A DNA stretch of 64,000 bases from Streptomyces termitum (GTDB taxonomy: Bacteria > Actinomycetota > Actinomycetes > Streptomycetales > Streptomycetaceae). Numbering within the stretch: the first letter of the stretch is position 1; the number at the start of each line of letters is the position of its first letter. The notes below the pieces were generated by a model. The model saw only the letters and a list, made by a program, of their open reading frames with translations. It had not been told where the DNA came from and did no database searches. A program made the translations under genes and the position numbers. Shown here piece after piece: positions 7,615 through 16,860 of the stretch. The stretch spans positions 248,001 to 312,000 of the forward strand of contig NZ_BMUL01000004.1 of the NCBI RefSeq assembly GCF_014650175.1. Reading direction: 5' to 3'.

Positions 7615-8820
7615 TCAGCCCGTGTGGGCGACCCGGAAGCGGAGGCCCGCCGCGCGGAGGCGGGCGGTGAGGGCGTCGCCCATCGCCACCGCCGTCGTGA
7701 CCTGGCCCGCCGTCGCCGGCAGCCGGTCGTGGGCGAGGCAGAGCGCCGATTCGGCGAGCATCTTGGCCGTCTCGTCGTAGCCCGGGTCGCCGCCCGACAC
7801 CTCGGTGAGGACCCGCCGGCCGCCGCCCTCGCCGACGAAGCGGACGGTGAACCAGCTCCGGGCCCGCCGCTCGGCCGAGGGCCCGGACCCCGCCGCGTAA
7901 CGGTCCATCAGCCAGTTCCGTACGAAGGGGAGCTGGGCGGCCGTGACGGTGGCGCCGAGGACCGCCGTGCCGCCGAGCGCCATCGGCAGGGTCTTCACCG
8001 AGGCGTAGTGGCGGTAGCGGAAGTCGGGGCCGTACCGGCCCAGCGCGGCGGCCGAGCGGGCCACCACCCGGGGGTCGAGCGTCGGCAGCGGCAGCGCCCA
8101 GGTGCCGGTCTCGGCGCTGAAGCGGGGCGCGCCGAGCGGGGCGCGGGCCCGGCGGCCGACCAGCCGGGGCGCGTGCAGCCGGCGCTCGCGGGCGGCGGCG
8201 GCCGTCTGGCGGCCGCGCCCGAAGGCGGTGAGGGCGGAGGCGAAGGTGCCGCCGGAGAAGACGGCGCCGGCCCGGACGAAGCCGTCGATCCGCAACGGCA
8301 CGTCCTCGGGGAGCTGCCGGACGGTGAAGAGGACGCCCAGGTCGTGCGGGACGGAGTCGAAGCCGCAGGCGTGCACGATCCGGGCGCCGGTCTCGCGGGC
8401 GCGGGCGTCGTGCCGGACGTAGACCCGGTCCACGAACTCGGCCTCGCCGGTCAGGTCGAGGTAGTCGGTGCCCGCCTCGGCGCAGGCGGCGACGAGGGGC
8501 TCGCCGTACCAGACGTAGGGGCCGACGGTGGTCGCCACCACCCGCGCCGAGGCGGCGAGTTCGCGCAGCGAGTCCGGGTCGGCGGAGTCGGCGACCAGCA
8601 GCGGCAGCTCCGCGAGGTGCGGCCGTCCGGCGGCGAGCCGGTCGCGCAGCGCGGCCAGCCTGTCGTACGACCGCCCGGCGAGGGCCCAGCGGCAGCCGGC
8701 GGGGGCGTGCCCGGCCAGGTACTCCGCGGTGAGCGCGCCGACGAAGCCGGTCGCGCCGTAGAGGACCACGTCGTACGGCCGCGCTCCCGCGTCCCGCCCC
8801 GCGCCCGCCCCTGTCTCCAT
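7615..8820 (-). CDS. Saccharopine dehydrogenase-like (trans-acting enoyl reductase type) oxidoreductase
   Basis: 401 residues. The N-terminal Rossmann motif reads VVLYGATGFVGALTAEYLA (about residues 17-35), followed by WALAGRSYDRL and the TTVGPYVWYGEPLV region typical of saccharopine-dehydrogenase-like proteins such as the mycobacterial trans-acting enoyl reductase. GFDSVPHDLGV (about residue 155) is the other family hallmark. These reductases act on lipid or polyketide double bonds with NAD(P)H. The gene is divergent from the CoA racemase operon and shares its operator region, which supports a lipid role. ATG at 8820 is used; the upstream frame has no family similarity. Confidence 0.8.
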   Translation of the reverse strand: METGAGAGRDAGARPYDVVLYGATGFVGALTAEYLAGHAPAGCRWALAGRSYDRLAALRDRLAAGRPHLAELPLLVADSADPDSLRELAASARVVATTVGPYVWYGEPLVAACAEAGTDYLDLTGEAEFVDRVYVRHDARARETGARIVHACGFDSVPHDLGVLFTVRQLPEDVPLRIDGFVRAGAVFSGGTFASALTAFGRGRQTAAAARERRLHAPRLVGRRARAPLGAPRFSAETGTWALPLPTLDPRVVARSAAALGRYGPDFRYRHYASVKTLPMALGGTAVLGATVTAAQLPFVRNWLMDRYAAGSGPSAERRARSWFTVRFVGEGGGRRVLTEVSGGDPGYDETAKMLAESALCLAHDRLPATAGQVTTAVAMGDALTARLRAAGLRFRVAHTG

Positions 8821-8891
8821 CGAGCCCCGCTTCCGTCGTGCGTGTCGTGTTCGTCGGCGGAGGATAGCGGACCCGGCCGCCCCGCCGAATT

Positions 8892-8905
8892 TCCAAGCGC
8901 TTGCT
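8892..8905. promoter_or_regulatory. KstR2-like palindromic operator
   Basis: A perfect ten-base palindrome CAAGCGCTTG (8894-8903) is followed by C-T, matching the actinobacterial KstR2 consensus AnCAAGnnCTTGnT at all defined positions except the first A. KstR2 is a TetR-type regulator of sterol-ring and CoA-ester catabolism in mycobacteria and rhodococci. Other TetR lipid regulators use similar half-sites. Confidence 0.5.
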
Positions 8906-8917
8906 CGGCCGGGGGGC

Positions 8918-8946
8918 TTGTGCCGAGTGGAACACGTTCCTAGCAT
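8918..8946 (+). promoter_or_regulatory. Promoter of the CoA racemase/beta-oxidation operon with KstR-like operator
   Basis: TTGTGC (8918-8923), a 17-base spacer and TAGCAT (8941-8946) form a plausible promoter. Inside it lies GGAAC-AC-GTTCC (8929-8940), matching the KstR motif TnnAACnnGTTnnA with one end mismatch. Binding there would cover the spacer and block RNA polymerase. Confidence 0.5.
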
Positions 8947-8989
8947 CTTCGGTGTTACATCATTGGTGTCACACACTCCTGGGGGTGCG

Positions 8990-10141
8990 ATGAGCACGAG
9001 GCACACCGAGCGGACCGGCCCGCTCGACGGCGTCAGGGTCGTGGAACTCGCCGGCATCGGACCGGGCCCCTTCGCCGCCATGCTCCTCGCCGACCTCGGC
9101 GCCGACGTCGTCCGCGTCGACCGGCCCGGCGGCCCCGGCCTCGGCGTCGACCCCGCCCAGGACCTCACCAACCGCAACAAGCGCTCCGTCCTCGTGGACC
9201 TCAAGGCCGAGGGCGGCCCGGCCGCCGTCCTCGACCTCGTCGAGCGCGCCGACGTCCTCGTCGAGGGGTACCGCCCCGGCGTCGCCGAGCGCCTCGGCGT
9301 CGGCCCCGACGCCTGCCTCGCCCGCAACCCCCGGCTCGTCTACGGCCGGATGACCGGCTGGGGCCAGGACGGCCCGCTCGCCCCCACCGCCGGCCACGAC
9401 ATCGGCTACATCGCCCTCACCGGCGCCCTCGGCATGATCGGCCCCGACCCCGACGGCCCGCCGAGCATCCCCGCCAACCTCCTCGGCGACTACGCCGGCG
9501 GCTCCCTCTACCTCGTTGTCGGCGTCCTCGCCGCCCTCCGGCACGCCCGCGAGCACGGCGAGGGCCAGGTCGTGGACGCCGCCATCGTGGACGGCACCGC
9601 CCACCTCACCACCATGATCCACACCATGCTCGGGGCCGGCGGCTGGCAGGACCGGCGCGGGGTCAACCTCCTCGACGGCGGCTGCCCCTTCTACGGCGTG
9701 TACGCCACCTCCGACGGCGGCCACATGGCCGTCGGCGCCCTGGAGGAGCGGTTCTACGCCACGTTCGCCCGCCTCCTCGGCCTGGACGGGGAGACCACCG
9801 CCGCCCGCCACGACCTCGCCCGCTGGCCGGAGCTGCGCGAGGCCGTCGCCGCCCGCTTCCGCACCCGCACCCGCGCCGAGTGGACCGGGGTCTTCGAGGG
9901 CACCGACGCCTGCGTCGCCCCCGTCCTCTCGCTGCGCGAGGCCCCCGGCCACCCGCACCTCGCGGCCCGCGCCACCTTCGCCGAGCACGGCGGACTCGTC
10001 CAGCCCGCGCCCGCCCCCCGCTTCTCCGCCACCCCCGGCACCCTCCGCCGCGGCCCCGCCCTGCCCGGCGCCGACACCGCCGAGGTCGCCCGCGACTGGG
10101 CCGTCCCCGCCCTGCACCCCCAGGAGTCGAAGACCACATGA
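8990..10141 (+). CDS. CaiB/BaiF-family alpha-methylacyl-CoA racemase
   Basis: 383 residues, full length for an AMACR-type type III CoA transferase. It epimerises 2-methylacyl-CoA esters so that branched or sterol side chains can enter beta-oxidation. Visible motifs: LDGVRVVELAGIGPGPFAAM at the N-terminus, DVVRVDRP, NRNKRSVLVDLK, the active-site GHDIGYIALTG (His, about residue 132) and GDYAGGSLYLV (Asp, about 163). The start is ATG at 8990 after GGGGGTG; the stop overlaps the acyl-CoA dehydrogenase start (ATGA). It heads a four-gene run with acyl-CoA dehydrogenase, thiolase and a FadB-like enzyme, preceded by KstR/KstR2-like sites. Confidence 0.9.
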   Translation: MSTRHTERTGPLDGVRVVELAGIGPGPFAAMLLADLGADVVRVDRPGGPGLGVDPAQDLTNRNKRSVLVDLKAEGGPAAVLDLVERADVLVEGYRPGVAERLGVGPDACLARNPRLVYGRMTGWGQDGPLAPTAGHDIGYIALTGALGMIGPDPDGPPSIPANLLGDYAGGSLYLVVGVLAALRHAREHGEGQVVDAAIVDGTAHLTTMIHTMLGAGGWQDRRGVNLLDGGCPFYGVYATSDGGHMAVGALEERFYATFARLLGLDGETTAARHDLARWPELREAVAARFRTRTRAEWTGVFEGTDACVAPVLSLREAPGHPHLAARATFAEHGGLVQPAPAPRFSATPGTLRRGPALPGADTAEVARDWAVPALHPQESKTT

Positions 10142-11289
10142 AGCGCACGCTCTACACCGAGGACCACGAGGCATTCCGGGCCACCGTCCGCACCTTCCTG
10201 GAGAAGGAGGTGCTGCCCCACTACGAGCAGTGGGAGAAGGACGGCATCGTCTCCCGCGAGGCGTGGCGCGCCGCCGGCCGGCAGGGCCTCCTCGGCCTCG
10301 CCGTCGAGGAGGAGTACGGCGGCGGCGGGAACCCCGACTTCCGGTACGCCTCCGTGCTCGCCGAGGAGTTCACCCGGGCCGCCGCCCCCGGCCTCGCCAT
10401 CGGCCTGCACAACGACATCATCGGCCCCTACCTCACCAAGCTCGCCACCGACGAGCAGAAGCGCCGCTGGCTGCCCGGCTTCTGCTCCGGCGAGCTCATC
10501 ACGGCCATCGCCATGACCGAGCCCGGCGCCGGCTCCGACCTCCAGGGCATCCGCACCACCGCCGAGGACCGGGGCGACCACTGGCTCCTCAACGGCTCCA
10601 AGACCTTCATCTCCAACGGCATCCTCGCCGACCTGGTGGTCGTCGTCGCCCGCACCACCCCCGAGGGCGGCGCCCACGGCCTCTCCCTCCTCGTCGTCGA
10701 GCGCGGCGCGGAGGGCTTCGAGCGCGGCCGGAACCTCGACAAGATCGGCCAGAAGTCCCAGGACACCGCCGAACTCTTCTTCACCGACGTCCGCGTCCCC
10801 AAGGAGAACCTCCTCGGAGAGCTGAACGGCGCCTTCGTCCACCTGATGACCAACCTCGCGCAGGAGCGGCTCGCCATCGCCGTCGCGGGCATCGCGGGCG
10901 CCGAGCACGTCCTGGAGCTCACCACCCGGTACGTCAAGGAGCGCGAGGCGTTCGGCCGGCCGCTGGCCCGGCTCCAGCACGTCCGCTTCGAGATCGCCGA
11001 GATGGCCACCGAGTGCGCCGTCACCCGCGCCTTCCTCGACCGCTGCATCGCCGAGCACGCCGACCCCACCGGCCTCGGCCTCGACCCGGTCAACGCCTCC
11101 ATGGCCAAGTGGTGGGCCACCGAGCTCCAGAAGCGCGTCACCGACCGCTGCCTGCAACTGCACGGGGGATACGGCTACATGAGCGAATTCCCGGTGGCCC
11201 GCGCCTTCACCGACGGCCGCATCCAGACCATCTACGGCGGCACGACGGAGATCATGAAGGAGATCATCGGCCGCTCCCTCCTCGGCTGA
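10138..11289 (+). CDS. Acyl-CoA dehydrogenase
   Basis: 383 residues, FAD enzyme catalysing the first oxidation of beta-oxidation. Conserved pieces include AMTEPGAGSDLQGIRTTA (FAD and substrate binding), GSKTFISNG, REAFGRPLARLQ, and the C-terminal LQLHGGYGYMSE and IYGGTTEIMKEIIGRS signatures, where the usual catalytic glutamate region sits. The chain-length specificity cannot be inferred. Its ATG overlaps the racemase stop by four bases. The gap to the thiolase is 48 bases, without a terminator. Confidence 0.92.
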   Translation: MKRTLYTEDHEAFRATVRTFLEKEVLPHYEQWEKDGIVSREAWRAAGRQGLLGLAVEEEYGGGGNPDFRYASVLAEEFTRAAAPGLAIGLHNDIIGPYLTKLATDEQKRRWLPGFCSGELITAIAMTEPGAGSDLQGIRTTAEDRGDHWLLNGSKTFISNGILADLVVVVARTTPEGGAHGLSLLVVERGAEGFERGRNLDKIGQKSQDTAELFFTDVRVPKENLLGELNGAFVHLMTNLAQERLAIAVAGIAGAEHVLELTTRYVKEREAFGRPLARLQHVRFEIAEMATECAVTRAFLDRCIAEHADPTGLGLDPVNASMAKWWATELQKRVTDRCLQLHGGYGYMSEFPVARAFTDGRIQTIYGGTTEIMKEIIGRSLLG

Positions 11290-11337
11290 CCTCCCGCCGC
11301 ACCCGCACCGCACCACCCTCACCGCGAAAGGCTTCCC

Positions 11338-12552
<1,215 letters not shown>

Positions 12553-12591
12553 CCTCCCCGTCCGCACCCCTCAACCGGAGAAGCATCAGTC

Positions 12592-14766
12592 ATGAGCGAG
12601 AGCACCACCATCCGCTGGGAGCAGGACGACACGGGGATCGTCACCCTCGTCCTCGACGACCCGAACCAGTCCGCCAACACCATGAACCAGGCGTTCCGCG
12701 CCTCCATCACGGCCGTCGCCGACCGCCTGGAGGCGGAGAAGGACGCGATCCGCGGCGTCATCTACACCTCCGCGAAGAAGACCTTCTTCGCGGGCGGCGA
12801 CCTCAAGGACATGATCCAGGCGGGCCCCGAGCACGCCCGGCCGATCTTCGACGCGGCCATGGACATGAAGCGGGCGCTGCGCCGCATCGAGACCCTCGGC
12901 AAGCCGGTCGTCGCCGCGATCAACGGCGCGGCCCTGGGCGGCGGTTACGAGATCGCGCTCGCCGCCCACCACCGGATCGCGCTCGACGCCCCCGGCTCCA
13001 AGATCGGCCTGCCCGAGGTCACCCTCGGCCTGCTGCCCGGCGGGGGCGGCGTCGCCCGCACCGTGCGCCTCATGGGCATCACCGACGCCCTCCTCAAGGT
13101 CCTCCTCCAGGGCACCCAGTACAACCCGCGGCGCGCCCTCGACAACGGCCTGGTCCACGAGGTGGCCGCCACCCCCGAGGAGATGATGGCCAAGGCCATC
13201 GCCTTCATCGACGAGCACCCCGCGTCGGCGCAGCCCTGGGACGCCCCCGGCTACCGCATCCCCGGCGGCACCCCGTCGAACCCGAAGTTCGCCGCCAACC
13301 TCCCGGCCTTCCCCGCCAACCTGCGCAAGCAGCTGGCCGGCGCCCCCTACCCGGCCCCGCGCAACATCATGGCGGCGGCCGTCGAGGGCTCCCAGGTCGA
13401 CTTCGAGACCGCGCTCGTCATCGAGTCCCGGTACTTCACCGAGCTGGTCACCGGCCAGACCGCGAAGAACATGATCCAGGCGTTCTTCTTCGACCTCCAG
13501 GCCGTCAACTCCGGCGCCAGCCGCCCGAAGGGGTTCGAGAGGTCCAAGGTCCGCAAGGCCGCCGTGCTCGGCGCCGGCATGATGGGCGCGGGCATCGCCT
13601 ACTCCTGCGCCCGCGCGGGCATCGAGGTCGTCCTCAAGGACGTCACCGACGAGGCCGCCGCCAAGGGCAAGGCGTACTCGGAGAAGCTCTGCGCCAAGGC
13701 CGTCGCCCGGGGCCGCACCACCCAGGAGAAGGCCGACGCCCTCCTCGCCCGCATCACCGCGACCTCCGACCCGCAGGCGCTGGCCGGCTGCGACGCGGTC
13801 ATCGAGGCGGTCTTCGAGGACACCGCGCTCAAGCACAAGGTCTTCCAGGAGATCCAGCACGTCGTCGCGCCCGACGCGCTGCTCTGCTCCAACACCTCCA
13901 CCCTGCCCATCACGGTCCTCGCCGAGGGCGTCGAGCGCCAGGCCGACTTCATCGGCCTGCACTTCTTCTCGCCGGTCGACAAGATGCCGCTGGTCGAGAT
14001 CATCAAGGGCGAGCGGACCGGCGACGAGGCCCTGGCCCGCGCCTTCGACCTGGTCCGCCAGATCAACAAGACGCCGATCGTCGTCAACGACTCGCGCGGC
14101 TTCTTCACCTCCCGCGTCATCGGCCACTTCCTCAACGAGGGCGTGGCGATGGTCGGCGAGGGCATCGAGCCCGCCTCCGTCGAGCAGGCCGCCGCCCAGG
14201 CCGGCTACCCGGCGAAGATCCTCTCCCTGATGGACGAGCTGACCCTCACCCTCCCGCGCAAGATCCGCAACGAGACGAAGCGGGCGATCGAGGAGTCCGG
14301 CGGCGTCTGGGCCACCCACCCCGGCGAGGCCGTCATCGACCGCATGGTCGACGAGTTCGGCCGCCCCGGCCGCAGCGGCGGCGCGGGCTTCTACGACTAC
14401 GACGAGTCGGGGAAGCGCGGGAAGCTCTGGCCGGGGCTGCGCGAGCACTTCACCAAGCCCGGGTACGAGATCCCGTTCCGCGACATGCAGGAGCGGATGC
14501 TCTTCGCGGAGGCCCTGGACACCGTCCGCCTCCTGGAGGAGGGCGTCCTGACCTCGGTCGCCGACGCCAACATCGGCTCCATCATGGGCATCGGCTTCCC
14601 GGCCTGGACCGGCGGCATCCTCCAGTACGTCAACGGCTACGAGGGCGGCCCGGCCGGCTTCGTGGCCCGCGCCCGCGAACTGGCGGAGACGTACGGCGAG
14701 CGCTTCGACCCGCCCGCCCTCCTGGTGGCCAAGGCCGAGCGCGGCGAGACCTTCACGGACTCCTGA
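12592..14766 (+). CDS. fadB: FadB-like bifunctional enoyl-CoA hydratase / 3-hydroxyacyl-CoA dehydrogenase
   Basis: 724 residues, the standard multifunctional size. The N-terminal hydratase/isomerase domain (about 1-300) has AAINGAALGGGYEIALAAHH for the oxyanion hole and IGLPEVTLGLLPGGGG. The NAD-binding dehydrogenase domain starts at the Rossmann motif GAGMMGAGIA (about residues 327-336), with SNTSTLPIT and GLHFFSPVDKMPLVEII; catalytic His in the last motif. The C-terminal dehydrogenase part has NDSRGFFTSRVI. ATG at 12592 follows CCGGAGAAG. The 3' end overlaps the end of the convergent MerR gene by 14 bases. Confidence 0.93.
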   Translation: MSESTTIRWEQDDTGIVTLVLDDPNQSANTMNQAFRASITAVADRLEAEKDAIRGVIYTSAKKTFFAGGDLKDMIQAGPEHARPIFDAAMDMKRALRRIETLGKPVVAAINGAALGGGYEIALAAHHRIALDAPGSKIGLPEVTLGLLPGGGGVARTVRLMGITDALLKVLLQGTQYNPRRALDNGLVHEVAATPEEMMAKAIAFIDEHPASAQPWDAPGYRIPGGTPSNPKFAANLPAFPANLRKQLAGAPYPAPRNIMAAAVEGSQVDFETALVIESRYFTELVTGQTAKNMIQAFFFDLQAVNSGASRPKGFERSKVRKAAVLGAGMMGAGIAYSCARAGIEVVLKDVTDEAAAKGKAYSEKLCAKAVARGRTTQEKADALLARITATSDPQALAGCDAVIEAVFEDTALKHKVFQEIQHVVAPDALLCSNTSTLPITVLAEGVERQADFIGLHFFSPVDKMPLVEIIKGERTGDEALARAFDLVRQINKTPIVVNDSRGFFTSRVIGHFLNEGVAMVGEGIEPASVEQAAAQAGYPAKILSLMDELTLTLPRKIRNETKRAIEESGGVWATHPGEAVIDRMVDEFGRPGRSGGAGFYDYDESGKRGKLWPGLREHFTKPGYEIPFRDMQERMLFAEALDTVRLLEEGVLTSVADANIGSIMGIGFPAWTGGILQYVNGYEGGPAGFVARARELAETYGERFDPPALLVAKAERGETFTDS

Positions 14767-15490
14767 ACGCCGAGCGCAACTCCTCGCTGAGGGACCGCTG
14801 AAACGCGGTGACCAGGGCCTGGACCACCATCGGCTGCATGTGCGCCGAGAGCGACTTCATCGCGGTCAGGTGGTCCGGGTCCGTCCCGCTCTCCCGGTAC
14901 GGGTTCCACACCTCCTCCTGGAACAGCCGCGCCAGCTCCTGCGCGGCCGACCGGGCGTGGTCGAGCAGCACCGTCCGGGAGGCGAGGATCGTCTCGTGGT
15001 CGATCGGCACGTCGAGCAGCTCGACCCCGAGCCGCAGCAGCGCCCCGTCGAGCCGGAACACCTCGGGGTCGCCGGTCGCCTCCAGCACGCCGATCGCGGC
15101 GAGCCGCTCGACGTCCCGGTCGGCCAGCTCCCGCCCGGCGCGCCGCTCCAGCTCGCGCCGGGTGATCGTCTCGGCCGACTCGGGCGCCCAGGACGCCACC
15201 AGCGCCCGGTGCACCGCGAGGTCCTGCGCGCTGAGCTCGGGCGGCAGCTGCTCCAGGTAGCGCTCGATGGCGGCGAGCGTCATGCCCTGCCGCTGGAGCT
15301 CCTCGATGAGCGCGAGCCGCGCCAGGTGGCCCGGCCCGTACCGCCCCACCCGCCGGGGCCCGATCTCGGGCGGCGGCAGCAGCCCCCGGGTGCCGTAGAA
15401 CCGCACGGTCCGCACCGTCGTCCCGGCGCGCGCGGCCAGTTCGTCGACGGTGTATCCGGGCACCGGTCCCGCGTCGCTCGCGTCCTCCAT
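14753..15490 (-). CDS. MerR-family transcriptional regulator
   Basis: 245 residues. The N-terminal winged helix reads YTVDELAARAGTTVRTVRFYG, followed by GLLPPPEIGPRRVGRYG and the LALIEELQRQGMTLAAIERYL dimerisation helix start, a classic MerR DNA-binding domain. The long C-terminal domain (about 110-245) has no cysteine motif for metals, so a small-molecule or CoA ligand is more likely. It is convergent with and overlaps the beta-oxidation operon. Two starts are possible; ATG at 15490 is chosen because it sits eight bases after a -10 box, giving a leaderless message, while the ATG at 15514 lies upstream of that box. Confidence 0.85.
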   Translation of the reverse strand: MEDASDAGPVPGYTVDELAARAGTTVRTVRFYGTRGLLPPPEIGPRRVGRYGPGHLARLALIEELQRQGMTLAAIERYLEQLPPELSAQDLAVHRALVASWAPESAETITRRELERRAGRELADRDVERLAAIGVLEATGDPEVFRLDGALLRLGVELLDVPIDHETILASRTVLLDHARSAAQELARLFQEEVWNPYRESGTDPDHLTAMKSLSAHMQPMVVQALVTAFQRSLSEELRSAFRSP

Positions 15491-15496
15491 GGTGCA

Positions 15497-15526
15497 ACAG
15501 TATTGCTGTCTCATCACCGCTGTAAA
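15497..15526 (-). promoter_or_regulatory. Leaderless promoter and dyad of the MerR gene
   Basis: On the minus strand, TTTACA (15526-15521), 16 bases, AATACT (15504-15499), then eight bases to the ATG at 15490. The dyad ACAG-N5-CTGT (15497-15509) overlaps the -10, and a further ACAGC half-site overlaps the -35, a likely autoregulatory operator. Confidence 0.5.
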
Positions 15527-15555
15527 AGACCCGCGCGGCCCTTCCTCCCCCGCGC

Positions 15556-16098
15556 TCAGGACGGGGCCGGGGCACCGAGGGCGGCGTCGACGGAGGCGTA
15601 GGTCACGCCCTGGTCGGCGAGGGCCTCGGCGACGGTGCCGCCGGAGGCGGTGAGGGCCAGCAGGAGGTGCTCGTCGCCGATCTCGCGGTCGGCGCGGGCG
15701 AGGGTGACGCGGAGCGACTTCTCCAGGACGGCCTTCGCCTCTCGGGAGAAGGGGCGGCGGCCGGGGCGGCCGCGTCCGCCGGCCAGGGCGCCGGTGCCGT
15801 GCGCCTCCTCGACCCGGTCGACGATCGCGCCGACGTCGATGCCCAGCTCCGCCAGGGCCTCGGTGTCGGCCCGGGAGAGGCCCGCGCGGCGGCGGGCGTC
15901 GGCGAGGGCCGCGGCCAGGGCGGGGCGGTGGTCCGGCGGGCAGAGCCGGTGGAGGACGGCCGCGCCGCGGGTGTCCTCGCGGTCGAGGAGGGCGAGCAGG
16001 AGGTGCTCGGGGCCGACGTCCGGCGCGCCCGCGCGCTCGGCGTGGCCGACCGCCCCCTTCACCACGGCCCGCGCGGCCTTCGTGAACCGTTCGAACAT
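15556..16098 (-). CDS. Clp N-terminal-domain protein (two ClpN repeats, no ATPase)
   Basis: 180 residues, made of two repeats of the Clp N domain: residues about 1-75 (FERFTKAARAVVKGA...GPEHLLLALL) and about 100-175 (FSREAKAVLEKSLRVTLARADREIGDEHLLLAL). ClpA/ClpC use this domain to bind substrates or adaptors; here the AAA+ modules are absent, so it may act as a free adaptor, decoy or sensor for ClpC. Its ATG overlaps the stop of the upstream HTH gene by one base (TGATG), so the two form a regulator-plus-ClpN unit. Confidence 0.85.
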   Translation of the reverse strand: MFERFTKAARAVVKGAVGHAERAGAPDVGPEHLLLALLDREDTRGAAVLHRLCPPDHRPALAAALADARRRAGLSRADTEALAELGIDVGAIVDRVEEAHGTGALAGGRGRPGRRPFSREAKAVLEKSLRVTLARADREIGDEHLLLALTASGGTVAEALADQGVTYASVDAALGAPAPS

Positions 16099-16307
16099 CA
16101 CTGCCTCCCGTGCTTCTTGTGGACGGCCTGCCGGCTGACGCCCAGTTCGGTCGCGATCTCCTGCCACGACCATCCCTGGGCGCGTGCGCCGCGGACCTGG
16201 ACGGCTTCCAGTTGTTCGAGCAGTCGCCGCAGGGCGGAGACGGCCCGCAGCCCGACCCGGGGGTCGCGGTCGCCGGCGCGTGCGGCGAGATCGGTCGCAT
16301 CGGTCAT
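16098..16307 (-). CDS. Small helix-turn-helix DNA-binding protein
   Basis: 69 residues. An amphipathic helix (LRAVSALRRLLEQLEAVQV) precedes a clear HTH: QGWSWQEIATELGVSRQAV, followed by a basic tail HKKHGRQ. It is too short for a ligand domain. The start at 16307 is set by geometry: the ATG sits six bases after a -10 hexamer (TACATT), with no RBS, so the message is probably leaderless. Its promoter is embedded in two inverted repeats, most simply explained by autorepression. It overlaps the ClpN gene by one base; a role for ClpN in relieving this repressor is an attractive inference. Confidence 0.8.
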   Translation of the reverse strand: MTDATDLAARAGDRDPRVGLRAVSALRRLLEQLEAVQVRGARAQGWSWQEIATELGVSRQAVHKKHGRQ

Positions 16308-16309
16308 GC

Positions 16310-16353
16310 TGTCAATGTAGGTTGACAAGGGAAGGTCGTCAACCCTGGTTGAC
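16310..16353 (-). promoter_or_regulatory. Tandem palindromic operators over a leaderless promoter
   Basis: Two inverted repeats share the half-site GTCAAc/gTTGAC: TGTCAA-N6-TTGACA at 16310-16327 and GTCAACCCTGGTTGAC at 16338-16353 (perfect). On the minus strand TTGACG forms the -35 inside the first-met repeat, 17 bases later TACATT forms the -10 inside the second, and the ATG at 16307 follows six bases later. Occupancy of both repeats would shut the promoter. Confidence 0.65.
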
Positions 16354-16386
16354 ATGCGGGGTGCCGTCCGGGGCTCGCACCCCCCG

Positions 16387-16409
16387 TTGTCAGACCCGGC
16401 TCCTACCGT
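16387..16409 (+). promoter_or_regulatory. PafBC/RecA-NDp-like DNA-damage promoter of the macrodomain gene
   Basis: TTGTCAGAC (16387-16395), eight bases, TACCGT (16404-16409), then six bases to the ATG at 16416. This matches the actinobacterial RecA-independent DNA-damage promoter (TTGTCRGTG-N8-TAnnnT) with two changes at the end of the upstream element. Confidence 0.7.
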
Positions 16410-16415
16410 GGCGGC

Positions 16416-16766
16416 ATGAGGGAGATCGCGTACGTACGGGGGGACGCCACCGCGCCGCGGGGGCGGGGGACACGGATCATCGCCCACGTCTGCAACGACC
16501 GGGGCGGCTGGGGCAAGGGCTTCGTGCTCGCCCTCTCGCGCCGCTGGCCGGAGCCCGAGGCGGCCTACCGCCGCTGGCACCGGGAGCGGGCGGGCAACGA
16601 CTTCGGCCTGCTCGCCGACAAGGCCGCCGAGCTGGGCGCCTCGGTCCACATGCCCCGCATCGGCTGCGGCCTCGCCGGGGGCTCCTGGGGCCGGGTGGAA
16701 CCCCTGGTGAGAAAGCGGCTGGTGGAGCGGGGGACAGAGGTCACCGTGTACGACTTCGGTGCGTAA
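16416..16766 (+). CDS. Macrodomain ADP-ribosyl hydrolase (SCO6735-like, TARG1/ALC1 type)
   Basis: 116 residues, a minimal macrodomain. The family hallmarks are IIAHVCNDRGGWGKGFVLAL (adenine and distal-ribose binding loops) and MPRIGCGLAGGSWGRVEPLV (the second phosphate loop), ending in TVYDFG, as in human TARG1 and yeast Poa1p. The neighbourhood and architecture match SCO6735 of S. coelicolor, which is reported to reverse ADP-ribosylation of acidic residues, to be raised after UV and to affect antibiotic production. The leaderless start and DNA-damage promoter agree with this. It acts in the cytosol on ADP-ribosylated proteins, or possibly nucleic acids. It is monocistronic. Confidence 0.9.
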   Translation: MREIAYVRGDATAPRGRGTRIIAHVCNDRGGWGKGFVLALSRRWPEPEAAYRRWHRERAGNDFGLLADKAAELGASVHMPRIGCGLAGGSWGRVEPLVRKRLVERGTEVTVYDFGA

Positions 16767-16860
16767 CGGGCGCAGCGCGGGGGCGGGGGCGCCCGGACGG
16801 GCCGCCAGCGGTTAGAGTCGGCGGCCGGTCCGCGTCGGCGGGCGGGAACAGGGGAGTGGG

